Shown here: one piece after another, positions 45,104-53,837 of the stretch | Position numbering within the stretch: the stretch's first letter is position 1 | Layout of the letters: the number at the start of each line of letters is the position of its first letter | Assembly: GCA_903906515.1 (NCBI GenBank) | Contig: CAIVKO010000044.1 | Coordinates: 23,648 to 87,647 of the forward strand | Direction: 5' to 3' | Source: Akkermansiaceae bacterium | GTDB lineage: Bacteria; Verrucomicrobiota; Verrucomicrobiia; Verrucomicrobiales; Akkermansiaceae | Length of the DNA: 64,000 nt | Notes under the pieces: model-generated | Seen by the model: the letters and a program-made list of their open reading frames with translations, nothing else | Databases searched by the model: none | What the model was told of the DNA's origin: nothing | Program-made: the position numbers and the translations under genes

Positions 45104-46978
45104 TTACAGACTCCGGTCTTTGATCTCCGCCGTGATCTCCGCGATGAACTCGTTCAGCGGTTTAGCACCGAGGTCGTCTTTGTCGCGGTGGCGGACGGAA
45201 ACGGTGCCTTCGTCGGCCTCGCGCTGGCCGATGACGAGCATGTAGGGGACGCGGTCGAGGCGGGCGTTGCGGATTTTCGCGCCGATCTTGTCGCTGCTGC
45301 GGTCGACCGTTAGGCGGACGCCGAGGTCGGCGAGTTTGGCGGCGGCGGCTTCGGCGTGTTCGAGGGTTTTCTCGGAGATCGGCAGGATGCGGACTTGTTC
45401 CGGGGCGAGCCAGGTCGGGAATTTGCCTTCGAAGTGCTCGATGAGCAGACCGGTGAAACGTTCCATCGAGCCGAAAGGCGCGCGGTGGATCATGACCGGA
45501 ACATGCGGTTGGTTGTCCGCTCCGACGTAGCTGAGGCCGAATCTAACAGGGAGATTGTAGTCCACCTGCACGGTGCCGAGCTGCCAATCGCGGCCGATGA
45601 CATCCTTGACGACGAAGTCGATTTTCGGGCCATAGAATGCGGCTTCACCGATTTCCTCGGTGTATTCGACGCCGAGCGTTTGCACCGCTTCGCGCAGCGC
45701 GTCTTCGGCCTTGTCCCAGTTTTCGGCGGAGCCGACGTATTTGTCGCTCTCTGGATCACGCAGCGAGAGGCGGACGCGGTAATCGTTCATGCCAAGGGTT
45801 TTGAGGACCTTTTTGACGAGGTCGAGGCAGCCGGTGACTTCGGCGGCGACTTGATCGGGCGTGCAGAACAAGTGGGCGTCGTCCTGGGTGAAGCCACGGA
45901 CGCGGGTCATACCGCCGAGTTCGCCGGATTGTTCCCAGCGATAGACGGTGCCGAATTCGGCGAGTCTAACCGGAAGGTCGCGGTAGGAGTGATGGTCGCT
46001 CGCGAAGATCTTGATGTGGTGCGGGCAGTTCATCGGCTTGAGCAGGTAACCTTCGAAGGTTCCGTCCGACAGGCCGTTGATGAGAGTGGCGCAGGTGGCA
46101 TCCTCGTCGGCGAGTTTTTCCAACACATCGCGCTCGGCGATGGCTGGGAACTGGCTTTCCTGATAGTAGGGGAAGTGGCCGGAAGTGCGGTAGAGATCGA
46201 GCTTGCCGATGTGCGGGGTGTAAACCTGCGAGTAACCCTGTTTGTCGAGTTCTTCGGTGATGAATTCCTGAAGCGCGCGGCGGACGAGGGCACCTTTGGG
46301 TTTCCAGAGGATGAGTCCTTGGCCGACCATTTCATCGATGTGGAAAAGCCCGAGTTCCTTGCCGAGGCGGCGGTGGTCGCGTTTTTTCGCTTCTTCGAGC
46401 CGGTTGAGGTGTTCTTCTAGCAGTTCCTTGTTTTCGAAGGCTGTGCCGTAGAGGCGCTGGAGTTGGCCTTTTTTCTCATCGCCCAAGTAGAACGAGGATG
46501 AAACCGACATGAGTTTCACGTTTTTGCACTTCGAAGTGTATCCAACGTGCGGGCCAGCGCAGAGGTCGATGAAGTCGCCGTTTTGGAAACACGAGATTTG
46601 TTCGCCCTCGGGGATCTTGTCGATGAGGTCGAGTTTGAAGCGGGACGGATTTCCGGGGCGCTCGGTGAGCCCGCCGAGTCGGCCGGACTCGGCCATGGCT
46701 TTCGCCTCGTCGCGCGCGATCGCCTTGTATTCGAACTTCTGGTTGTCCTTGGCGATTTTCTTCATTTCCGCCTCGATTTTCTCGAAGTCGTCCGGGGTGA
46801 TCCGGTGCTTCATGTCGAAGTCGTAGTAAAATCCATTTTCGATCGGCGGGCCATAGGCGAACTGGGCGTCCGGCCAAATGCGCAGGATGGCGGTGGCCAT
46901 GACGTGGGCGCAGGAGTGGCGGAGGCGCTCCAGGTCGGTCATCTGCTGGCGTTCGTCGAGAGTCTTGCGGTCGTTCAT
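45104..46978 (-). CDS. thrS: Threonyl-tRNA synthetase, lacking the N-terminal TGS domain
   Basis: 624 residues. It charges tRNA-Thr. The N2 editing domain starts almost at once (RHSCAHVMATAI, HxxxH near residue 21), with CAGPHV further on. The catalytic core has KPMNCPHHIKIF with the zinc Cys, GMTRVRGFTQDDAHLFC (motif 2), and RAPFGSMERF (motif 3). The C-terminal anticodon domain is present (VRILPISEKTLEHAEAAAAKL). The usual TGS domain of about 60 residues is missing. A 30-residue insertion (ERDVLEKLADEDATCATLINGLS) sits between the GHFPYYQE and KPMNC blocks. Alone, not with infC-rpmI-rplT. The start leader has no good Shine-Dalgarno. Confidence 0.93.
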   Translation of the reverse strand: MNDRKTLDERQQMTDLERLRHSCAHVMATAILRIWPDAQFAYGPPIENGFYYDFDMKHRITPDDFEKIEAEMKKIAKDNQKFEYKAIARDEAKAMAESGRLGGLTERPGNPSRFKLDLIDKIPEGEQISCFQNGDFIDLCAGPHVGYTSKCKNVKLMSVSSSFYLGDEKKGQLQRLYGTAFENKELLEEHLNRLEEAKKRDHRRLGKELGLFHIDEMVGQGLILWKPKGALVRRALQEFITEELDKQGYSQVYTPHIGKLDLYRTSGHFPYYQESQFPAIAERDVLEKLADEDATCATLINGLSDGTFEGYLLKPMNCPHHIKIFASDHHSYRDLPVRLAEFGTVYRWEQSGELGGMTRVRGFTQDDAHLFCTPDQVAAEVTGCLDLVKKVLKTLGMNDYRVRLSLRDPESDKYVGSAENWDKAEDALREAVQTLGVEYTEEIGEAAFYGPKIDFVVKDVIGRDWQLGTVQVDYNLPVRFGLSYVGADNQPHVPVMIHRAPFGSMERFTGLLIEHFEGKFPTWLAPEQVRILPISEKTLEHAEAAAAKLADLGVRLTVDRSSDKIGAKIRNARLDRVPYMLVIGQREADEGTVSVRHRDKDDLGAKPLNEFIAEITAEIKDRSL

Positions 46979-47299
46979 GCGGGCGACAGGGAAACCCCCT
47001 CACGCGATTTGATCAAGGGGTAAATGCAGGGGGGAAGGCGTGGATTGGGCATCCACAAAGGATTTCAGCGAAATGCTGAGACGCAGAGTTCTCAGAGGCG
47101 GCCATATTGTGGCTAGGACCGTTTTGCCTTCGGTCATGCGATTTGCGCTATGCGATGCATCCTGCCGCCACGGGTGGCAGGAGTATTCCGCAACGGTCCG
47201 GTGAATGGAAGGAGGGAACGGGCGCAATCCCATCACCTCGATCCGATTCCGCACCTTGGTTTCACGGAGTGGCTCAGAAGGTTTGATCCTTATTGGAAA
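46979..47299. other. Intergenic stretch with repeat copy 3
   Basis: 321 bp between the thrS start and the SGNH hydrolase stop, both on the minus strand. It carries repeat copy 3 (47116-47199), and an inverted repeat CTGAGA...TCTCAG near 47078. No gene is seen. Confidence 0.6.
47116..47199. repeat. Dispersed palindromic repeat, copy 3
   Basis: Ends GGACCGTT and AACGGTCC are perfect 8-bp inverted repeats, and inside them are GCCTTCGGTCATGCG and ATTCCGCAACGG. The whole aligns with 31757-31843 in copy 2, about 65-70 percent identical by eye over 85 bp, with the same order of blocks. Confidence 0.6.
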
Positions 47300-48166
47300 T
47301 TAGCGACTGGAGGAATCCAGAAGGCCGGTCACCAGTTTGGTGAACTCATCGTTGATGAGTTTGTCCGCAGTGGTGTTGCGTGCGGCGGCGAGTTTGTCGA
47401 GTTGTTGTGCCTGGCGCTGTGAGATGCTCATTTTCGCGGCAAGATTTGATGTGTTCGGGATATCGAGCCAGACGTTTTTGGCTTTGGTGATTTCATCGGC
47501 ATTGAGACCGAAGCCCTTGAGGACGCCGGTGGCCATCATCACATTGCCGGCAGAGGCCATGTGGACGCCATCGCTGGTCAGATAGTTGCCCTTGGTCGGA
47601 CGGGTCTTGGCGGCTTCGGCGATGGTGGCTTGCATGTCGGCGTTGAGATCGGCGATCAAGCATTTCTTTTCCTTGGCCAGGGCGCGGAGGCAATCATTGT
47701 AGCCGACGAGTTTTTGATTTTCGGCAGTCGCCTGATCTTCCTTGATCATGGTGGATGTGAGGATCATCACCTTGACTCCCGCTGCTTGGGCTTGGTCGAT
47801 GATGGCGGTGATGTTCTTTTTGTAATCCTCAAGCTGGACGCCATTCGCACCGTGCCAGACATCATTGACACCACAACTCAGAGTCATCCATTGGGGTTTT
47901 TTGCTCAACACATCGCGGCCCAAACGTTCCAGCATCTGGTTGGATTTGTGGCCGCTGATGCCGGCTCCGACGATTTCGATTTTCACTCCATTGGCTGCGA
48001 GTCCGCTGCCGATCAATTGTACGTAGCCGCCAGGACTGCCTTGGCCTTGTTGGGTGATCGAATCACCGAGGAAAGCGACTTTTTCTCCGGGTTTGATTGG
48101 GATTTCGGCATGCAGCAGGCAGGCGGCGGAGAAGAAAAGAGAGGCAAGGATGGCTGTGTTTTTCAT
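47300..48166 (-). CDS. Secreted SGNH/GDSL-family hydrolase
   Basis: 288 residues. A signal peptide (MKNTAILASLFFSAACLLHA) is followed by a GDSL-like esterase domain with all four blocks: VAFLGDSITQQGQG (Ser of GDSI), GAGISGHK with the Gly of block II, SCGVNDVWHG (block III Asn), and TSDGVHMASAGN (block V with Asp-x-x-His). It therefore probably hydrolyses esters outside the cytoplasm, perhaps on acetylated polysaccharides. The substrate cannot be inferred. Confidence 0.88.
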   Translation of the reverse strand: MKNTAILASLFFSAACLLHAEIPIKPGEKVAFLGDSITQQGQGSPGGYVQLIGSGLAANGVKIEIVGAGISGHKSNQMLERLGRDVLSKKPQWMTLSCGVNDVWHGANGVQLEDYKKNITAIIDQAQAAGVKVMILTSTMIKEDQATAENQKLVGYNDCLRALAKEKKCLIADLNADMQATIAEAAKTRPTKGNYLTSDGVHMASAGNVMMATGVLKGFGLNADEITKAKNVWLDIPNTSNLAAKMSISQRQAQQLDKLAAARNTTADKLINDEFTKLVTGLLDSSSR

Positions 48167-48325
48167 AGGGTAGGTTGCTTACGGTCAGGGAGTGGACATT
48201 CATTCACAAACGGTGCGGAATTTGGGGGAGATGGGGCGGTTGCTGTTGTGGATTCAAGGCTCAGGGCTCGTCATGCTCAGTTTGTGGGACGGCAATGAAA
48301 TAAGTATTCAGTAGTTTTTGGCCTA

Positions 48326-49855
48326 TTAAAGCCGCCGCCACTGGTTGCCGTCCTGCAGGAGGAGGTCGTCCGCTTCCTTGGGGCCCCAGGTGCCAGCGAT
48401 GAATTCAGCCATAGGCGGCGGGGTGGGGGACTTGTGCCAGGCGTGCTCGATGTGGTCGATGAATTTCCAGGCTTCTTCGACTTCGTCGCGGCGGGCGAAG
48501 AGGGTGGCGTCTCCGGCGATCGCGTCTAACAATAGTCGCTCGTAGGCTTCCGGGCTGGTTTTTCCGAAGCTGGTGGCGTAGTGGAAATCCATTTTCACGG
48601 GTTCCATGCGCAGGTTGTTGCCGGGGATTTTGGAAACCATGCGCAGCGAGATTCCCTCGTCCGGTTGGATGCGGATGACGAGCACATTGCCGCCCGGGAC
48701 GCCGCCGCAGGAGGCGTTGAAAAGCACGCAGGGTGCGTCCTTGAAGTGGATGGAAATCTCGGTGGATTTTTTTGGCAGGCGTTTGCCCATGCGGATGTAG
48801 AATGGCACGCCGCTCCAGCGCCAGGTGTCGATGAGCAGTCTGACGGCCACGTAGGCTTCGGTATCGGATTGCGGGTTGACGCGGTCTTCCTCGCGGTATC
48901 CGGGGACGGGCACGCCATCGACATGACCGGCGGCGTATTGGGCGCGGACGACGTTGGCGGCGACTTTTTCCGCAGTGTCCCACTTGCGAAGCGATCGGAT
49001 GACCTTGACCTTTTCATCGCGGATGCCGTCGGCGGTTAGATCGGTGGGTGGTTCCATGGCCACCAGGCTGAGGAGTTGGAGCAGGTGGTTCTGGACCATG
49101 TCCCGCAGGGCACCGGCGGTGTCGTAATAGGCACCGCGTCCGCCTTCCATGCCGAGGTTTTCCGAGCAGGTGATTTGGACGTGGTTGATGTATTTGCTGT
49201 TCCAGAGCGGTTCGAAGATGGCGTTGGCGAAGCGCAGCACCATCAGGTTCTGCGCGGTTTCCTTGCCGAGGTAGTGGTCTATCCGATAGGTGTCCTTTTC
49301 GTGAAACGTGGCGTTGACGACTTCGTTGAGATGTTTCGCGGTCGCGAGATCGATGCCGAAGGGTTTTTCCACGATCACTCGCGCCCAGCAACCGTTGCCA
49401 GCATGGTTGAGTCCGGCATTTTTCAGTTGGATGAGAATATCGTCGAAGAACTCCGGGGCGGAGGCGATGTAGAACAGGCGGTTGCCCTTGCCGCCGCGTG
49501 CGGAGTCGATGGCGTCGAGTTTTTCCGCGAGTTTGCGGTAGCCCTCGGCATCGGTGAACTCGGATGTGTGATAGCTGACTGTTTCGATGAAGGGATTCCA
49601 AACACGCTCGTCGTGGCCGGAGCGGGAAATCTTGCGGTTGATTTCGGCGAGGCCGTCGCGGAATTCCTGATCGGATTTGGCGCGGCGTGCGAAACCGATG
49701 ATTTTCACGCCGGTCGGCAGTTCGCCATCCACCGCGAGGTGATAGAGAGCCGGGATGAGTTTGCGGTGTGTTAGATCCCCGGTGGCCCCGAAGATGACAA
49801 TCGTGCAGGGTTCTGCAGATGAACGGGCGGAGAGATCTTCACGGAAGGGGTTCAT
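48326..49855 (-). CDS. zwf: Glucose-6-phosphate 1-dehydrogenase
   Basis: 509 residues. It oxidises glucose-6-phosphate to 6-phosphogluconolactone, reducing NADP. The nucleotide site is IVIFGATGDLTHRKLIPALYHL near residue 22, and the active site RIDHYLGKETAQNLMVLRFANAIFEPLWN near 200. Sugar-phosphate and structural motifs (IGMEGGRGAYYD-like GMEGGRGAYYDTAGALRDM) are present. The gene points the same way as the RpiB-GlyA fusion, 95 bp upstream of it. Together they suggest a pentose phosphate grouping. Confidence 0.95.
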   Translation of the reverse strand: MNPFREDLSARSSAEPCTIVIFGATGDLTHRKLIPALYHLAVDGELPTGVKIIGFARRAKSDQEFRDGLAEINRKISRSGHDERVWNPFIETVSYHTSEFTDAEGYRKLAEKLDAIDSARGGKGNRLFYIASAPEFFDDILIQLKNAGLNHAGNGCWARVIVEKPFGIDLATAKHLNEVVNATFHEKDTYRIDHYLGKETAQNLMVLRFANAIFEPLWNSKYINHVQITCSENLGMEGGRGAYYDTAGALRDMVQNHLLQLLSLVAMEPPTDLTADGIRDEKVKVIRSLRKWDTAEKVAANVVRAQYAAGHVDGVPVPGYREEDRVNPQSDTEAYVAVRLLIDTWRWSGVPFYIRMGKRLPKKSTEISIHFKDAPCVLFNASCGGVPGGNVLVIRIQPDEGISLRMVSKIPGNNLRMEPVKMDFHYATSFGKTSPEAYERLLLDAIAGDATLFARRDEVEEAWKFIDHIEHAWHKSPTPPPMAEFIAGTWGPKEADDLLLQDGNQWRRL

Positions 49856-49861
49856 GGCACA

Positions 49862-49945
49862 ATTTTGAATTTTAAATTTTGAATTCTGAATGGAAGAGAA
49901 ATGCGTCAGCTTAATTCAATATTCAAAATCCAACATTCAAAATTT
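49862..49945. repeat. AT-rich inverted repeats between glyA fusion and zwf
   Basis: TTTTGAATTTTAAATTTTGAA near the zwf start and its near-complement ATTCAAAATCCAACATTCAAAATTTC on the other side, separated by about 20 bases. The AT content is far above the surroundings. It could be a transcript hairpin or a region of promoter/binding sites. Confidence 0.5.
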
Positions 49946-49950
49946 CAGCC

Positions 49951-51624
49951 TCACCACGGAAGCGGGAATGCGCGGTTGAAGGCGAAGACGCGTTCGCGGA
50001 GGGCGTGGAGTTTGGCGGTGTTGGTGTGGTCCGAGAGCGCTTCGTGGATGAAGTCGGCGACTTGGATGACATCGGCTTCCTTCATGCCGCGGGTGGTGAC
50101 GGCGGGTGTGCCGATGCGGATGCCGCTGGGTTTCATCGGGCTGCCGGTATCGAAGGGGATGCCGTTTTTGTTGACGGTGATGCCCGCTTCATCGAGGGCG
50201 TGCGAAGCGTCTGCGCCGTTGAGGCCTTTCGGGCGGAGGTCCACCAGCATGAGGTGGTTGTCCGTGCCGCCGGAAACGATGCGGAACCCGTGTTCGGTTA
50301 GACGGGTGGCGATCGCTTGGGCGTTCTTGATGATTTGTTCCGAGTAGGTCTTGAACTCCGGTTTGAGCGCCTCGCCCAGGCAGATGGCTTTGGCGGCGAT
50401 GACATGCATTAACGGTCCACCTTGAATGCCGGGGAATACCTGCGAGTCGATTTTTTTCGCGAACTCCTCCTTGCAGAGGATGATGCCGCCACGTGGGCCG
50501 CGCAGCGACTTGTGGGTGGTGGAGGTCACGAAATCCGCGTGCGGAACGGGATTCGGGTGCAGTCCTGCGGCGACGAGGCCGGCGATGTGTGCCATATCGA
50601 CAAATAGATAGGCACCAATCTCGCGGGCGAGTTTGCCCATGCGTTCGAAATCGATGGCGCGCGGGTAGGCGGAGGCACCCACGGTGATCAACTTGGGTTT
50701 GAGTTCGCGGGCGGTTTTTTCGAGCTCTTCGTAGTTGATGCGCTCGTCATCCGGAGACACGCCGTAATGGGTGACTTCATAGAAACGACCCGAGAAATTC
50801 GCCTTGTGTCCGTGGGTGAGGTGTCCGCCGTGAGCGAGGTCCATGGTGAAGATCTTGTCGCCGGGTTGTAGCACGGAGAAATAGACGGCGGTGTTCGCTT
50901 GTGAGCCGGAGTGGGGTTGCACGTTGGCGTGGTCCGCGCCGAAAAGCTCCTTGGCGCGGTTGATCGCGAGTTGCTCTACGACATCGACGTTTTCGCAGCC
51001 GCCGTACCAACGTCTTCCGGGGTAGCCTTCGGCGTATTTATTGGTCAGCACCGAGCCTTGGGCCTCCATCACGGCAGGGGAGGTGAAGTTTTCGGATGCG
51101 ATCAACTCGATGTTGTTGCGCTGGCGGTTTTCCTCGGCGGTGATGGCCGCGTAGATGGCAGGGTCATTGTGTTCGATGCGGCTGCCGGATGAGTTGCAGA
51201 CGCGGCTTGCGTGGCGGCCGCCTTCGAATGCGGTGTTGAGGAATGCGTCCACCATGGCGATGGAGGTGGCGGCATCGGTGTATTTGCCGGCGAGGCAGAG
51301 TACGTTGGCGTTGTTGTGGCTGCGGATGATGATGGCTTCCTCGACCGAGCGGATGTTCGCGGCGCGGACGTGGTGGTGGCGGTTTGCGGCGATGCACATG
51401 CCAACGCCGGAGGTGCAGGCTAGGATGCCGAAATCATAAGTGCCGTCAGCGACGCCGCGTGAAACGAGGTTCGCGTATTCGGCATAGTCCACGGATTCCT
51501 TGGTTTGGGTGCCGAAATCATGGACTTCGTGACCGAGGGTTTTGAGGTGGGCTGCGACGGCGTTTTTGAGGTCGAGGGCGCCGTGATCGGCTCCGAGGGC
51601 GATGCGGAATGTAGGGTGGCTCAT
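49951..51624 (-). CDS. glyA: Fused ribose-5-phosphate isomerase B / serine hydroxymethyltransferase
   Basis: 557 residues from ATG 51624, in one open frame. Residues 1-145 are Rpi[19 protein letters not shown] with the active His, Cys70 in [15 protein letters not shown] as the isomerase thiol, [31 protein letters not shown], and GGRHASRV with two phosphate-binding arginines. From about 154 onward is a complete [96 protein letters not shown], and [13 protein letters not shown] with the PLP lysine at 372. Both halves keep their catalytic residues. SHMT makes glycine and methylene-THF; RpiB links ribulose- and ribose-5-phosphate. The start at 51624 ([11 protein letters not shown]) fits RpiB; the longer start would overlap the divergent gene. 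Confidence 0.92.
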   Translation of the reverse strand: MSHPTFRIALGADHGALDLKNAVAAHLKTLGHEVHDFGTQTKESVDYAEYANLVSRGVADGTYDFGILACTSGVGMCIAANRHHHVRAANIRSVEEAIIIRSHNNANVLCLAGKYTDAATSIAMVDAFLNTAFEGGRHASRVCNSSGSRIEHNDPAIYAAITAEENRQRNNIELIASENFTSPAVMEAQGSVLTNKYAEGYPGRRWYGGCENVDVVEQLAINRAKELFGADHANVQPHSGSQANTAVYFSVLQPGDKIFTMDLAHGGHLTHGHKANFSGRFYEVTHYGVSPDDERINYEELEKTARELKPKLITVGASAYPRAIDFERMGKLAREIGAYLFVDMAHIAGLVAAGLHPNPVPHADFVTSTTHKSLRGPRGGIILCKEEFAKKIDSQVFPGIQGGPLMHVIAAKAICLGEALKPEFKTYSEQIIKNAQAIATRLTEHGFRIVSGGTDNHLMLVDLRPKGLNGADASHALDEAGITVNKNGIPFDTGSPMKPSGIRIGTPAVTTRGMKEADVIQVADFIHEALSDHTNTAKLHALRERVFAFNRAFPLPW

Positions 51625-51721
51625 GGTCGGGCGGCATTGAAGCTCGGGAATGCCGGATTGGAAACCGGAAATTTTCAGGAAGTGGGAATACTTGTCTTGC
51701 CTAGGCCTTAGTGCGCTGTTC

Positions 51722-52798
51722 ATGGTGGGCGGCGTGACGCATCACCGCACCGACGACCTCCGAATCACTGGGATGAATCCGCTTATTTCCCCGGCGGTTC
51801 TGGCGTATTATTTGCCGCTGACCGAGCAGGCATCCGAGTTGGTTGCAGACGCCCGTGCCCAGGCCGATGCCATTTTACGGGGCGACGACGACCGTTTGCT
51901 TGCGGTGGTGGGCCCTTGCTCGATCCATGATCCCGAGGCGGCCATGGAATACGGGGAAAAATTGAAAAAAGTGGCGGACGATCTCAAGGACGACGTGTTT
52001 GTGATGATGCGTGTCTATTTTGAAAAGCCGCGGACCACGGTGGGCTGGAAGGGTTTGATCAATGATCCGAATCTGGATGATTCGTTCGACATCAACCAAG
52101 GCCTGCGGGTGGCCCGCAAGCTACTTCTGGACCTCGCCAACAAGGGAATCCCGGCCGGGACGGAGTTTCTCGACACCATTTCACCGCAGTTCATCGCGGA
52201 TCTGATCGCCTGGGGAGCCATCGGTGCCCGCACCACGGAATCCCAGGTCCACCGCGAATTGGCGTCCGGCCTGTCCATGCCCGTCGGATTCAAGAACGGC
52301 ACCGGCGGATCCATCCAGATCGCCATCGACGCGATCCAGTCGTCCTCATGCCCCCACCATTTCCTCTCGGTGACCAAACAAGGGGTCTCTGCCATCGTTT
52401 CCACCACCGGCAATGCATCCTGCCACTTGATTCTGCGCGGCGGAAAATCCGGGCCAAACTACGAAAAATCCAGCATCGATAAGGCCGCAGGCATGTTGCG
52501 TGACAACAATCTGACCGAATCGGTGATGGTGGATTGCTCGCACGGCAATTCCCTCAAGGATTACCGCAACCAGCCTCTGGTCGCGAAAAACGTGGCCGAC
52601 CAGATTGCCGCAGGATGCAAGGTCATCACTTCGGTGATGATCGAGTCCAATTTGGTGGCCGGAAGCCAAAAGCTGGTCGGCGGGCTTGATACGCTGGCCT
52701 ACGGTCAATCGGTGACTGACGCGTGTCTCGGCTGGGAGGATACGGTGGACACCCTGAATGTGCTAGCCGCCGCAGTCCGGCAGCGCCGGGGCCGTTGA
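51722..52798 (+). CDS. 3-deoxy-7-phosphoheptulonate synthase (class I, AroG type)
   Basis: 358 residues. It condenses PEP and erythrose-4-phosphate, the first step of the shikimate pathway. AroG hallmarks: [105 protein letters not shown], and [17 protein letters not shown]. Residues for metal (Cys, His, Glu, Asp) are intact. ATG 51722 is chosen because earlier codons add an unrelated stretch over the opposite gene's start. Divergent from the fusion gene, 97 bp apart. Convergent with the KH protein, 9 bp apart. Confidence 0.93.
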   Translation: MVGGVTHHRTDDLRITGMNPLISPAVLAYYLPLTEQASELVADARAQADAILRGDDDRLLAVVGPCSIHDPEAAMEYGEKLKKVADDLKDDVFVMMRVYFEKPRTTVGWKGLINDPNLDDSFDINQGLRVARKLLLDLANKGIPAGTEFLDTISPQFIADLIAWGAIGARTTESQVHRELASGLSMPVGFKNGTGGSIQIAIDAIQSSSCPHHFLSVTKQGVSAIVSTTGNASCHLILRGGKSGPNYEKSSIDKAAGMLRDNNLTESVMVDCSHGNSLKDYRNQPLVAKNVADQIAAGCKVITSVMIESNLVAGSQKLVGGLDTLAYGQSVTDACLGWEDTVDTLNVLAAAVRQRRGR

Positions 52799-52807
52799 TT
52801 CCAACTT

Positions 52808-53704
52808 TTAAAGTCTCTTTGAAAGCGGAACCAACGGGGAATCGGCGAGTGCAAGATTTGAGTTTGATGTTCGGGTGGCGTTGCCACGGGATTTCCAGGC
52901 TTCCTCGTGCATCAGAGTTGCTTCCTCTTCGTGCGTGAGGATTTCCAGCAATGCATGCAGTCCGTGTGTCTCGGCAGTGGCTTTCAGGATGCTGCGGATG
53001 GCTGTAGCCGTGTGGCCTTCCGTGCCGATCAGCATTGCCACATCTCTTTTCACCAGCACCAGTTTGAAGCGCACTACACCCGGCGCGATTTCCTGGATCT
53101 TGATCTCTGCGAGGTCCGGTTGATCGATCAAGTTGACGGCGACGTATTGGAGGAAATGTTTCAATCGGTTCACGATCGAATTCAATTTCTTCCGGCTCAG
53201 GGATTTTTTCGGCCGTTTCTCCGCTTTTTTTCGTGCGGGCTTCTGTTCCTCCGGTTCGGCGCTTTTGAAATCCCAGTCGATGACCTTGTAGTTGGCGGCA
53301 CGCTTGATCAGATCGACGACATCAACCTCCTGGTGGGCGATTTTGCTCACCGTTGGCATCGCAGTTTTGAAATCCCACTCCATCACCCGGATGTTTCCCA
53401 GCCGCCTGAGGGGGCGCACGATTTCAATCTCTTTGTTGAGGAGTCCTTTGAAGTCCCACTCCGTCACCCGGATGTTTCCCAGCCTTTTGAGGGAACGTCC
53501 GATTTCAAGTTCCTTGATATCCTTGTTGATGAAGCTTTTGAAATCCCACTCCGTTACCTGGATGTTTCCCAATTTTCTGAGGGAGTTTCCGATTTCAAGT
53601 TCCTTGATATCCTTGTTCAGGAGCGCCATGAAGTCCCACTCAGTGACCTGGATCTCTCCGAGTTCCTTGAGGGACTTGGCAATTTTGGAAATTTTTTTCG
53701 GCAT
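52808..53704 (-). CDS. KH-domain protein with five (E/D)WDF repeats
   Basis: 298 residues. Residues 1-148 are made of about 30-residue repeats whose core is LGxIxVTEWDF, with EWDF at 22-25, 52-55, 82-85 and 109-112 and DWDF at 143-146, and a shared NKDIKELEIG between them. A lysine-rich linker (150-173) follows. Residues about 176-262 form a KH domain like KhpA/YlqC: FLQYVAVNLIDQPDLAEIKIQEIAPGVVRFKLVLVKRDVAMLIGTEGHTATAIRSILKATAETHG, with the GxxG loop GTEG at 227-230. The tail is Ser-rich. KH domains bind RNA; the repeats look like linear binding motifs. The start at 53704 (MPKKISKIA) has a near Shine-Dalgarno (AAGGAAG). Confidence 0.8.
   Translation of the reverse strand: MPKKISKIAKSLKELGEIQVTEWDFMALLNKDIKELEIGNSLRKLGNIQVTEWDFKSFINKDIKELEIGRSLKRLGNIRVTEWDFKGLLNKEIEIVRPLRRLGNIRVMEWDFKTAMPTVSKIAHQEVDVVDLIKRAANYKVIDWDFKSAEPEEQKPARKKAEKRPKKSLSRKKLNSIVNRLKHFLQYVAVNLIDQPDLAEIKIQEIAPGVVRFKLVLVKRDVAMLIGTEGHTATAIRSILKATAETHGLHALLEILTHEEEATLMHEEAWKSRGNATRTSNSNLALADSPLVPLSKRL
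53260..53674 (-). repeat. In-frame tandem repeats within the KH protein gene
   Basis: The coding repeats are also strongly similar as DNA, for example AAGTCCCACTCCGTCACCC with only synonymous changes from unit to unit and TTTCAAGTTCCTTGATATCC twice, at 53502-53521 and 53592-53611. This indicates recent duplication or gene conversion of the units rather than old divergence. Confidence 0.8.
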
Positions 53705-53837
53705 GGACTTCCTTGATTTGTCGTCTCCAGATGCGTGCAAACGAGGGTGGCGAACAAGACTACTTTGCCAGTTCAAAAAGGGTTTGGCAAGTCAATCGCT
53801 GGTTGTTTTCCGAGGGCTTCAAATTCACAGATGACAT

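Noticed and set aside
53260..53674. Repeats as an integrated minisatellite
   Set aside because: All units keep the reading frame and the encoded motif, so they are coding repeats of the KH protein rather than non-coding DNA.
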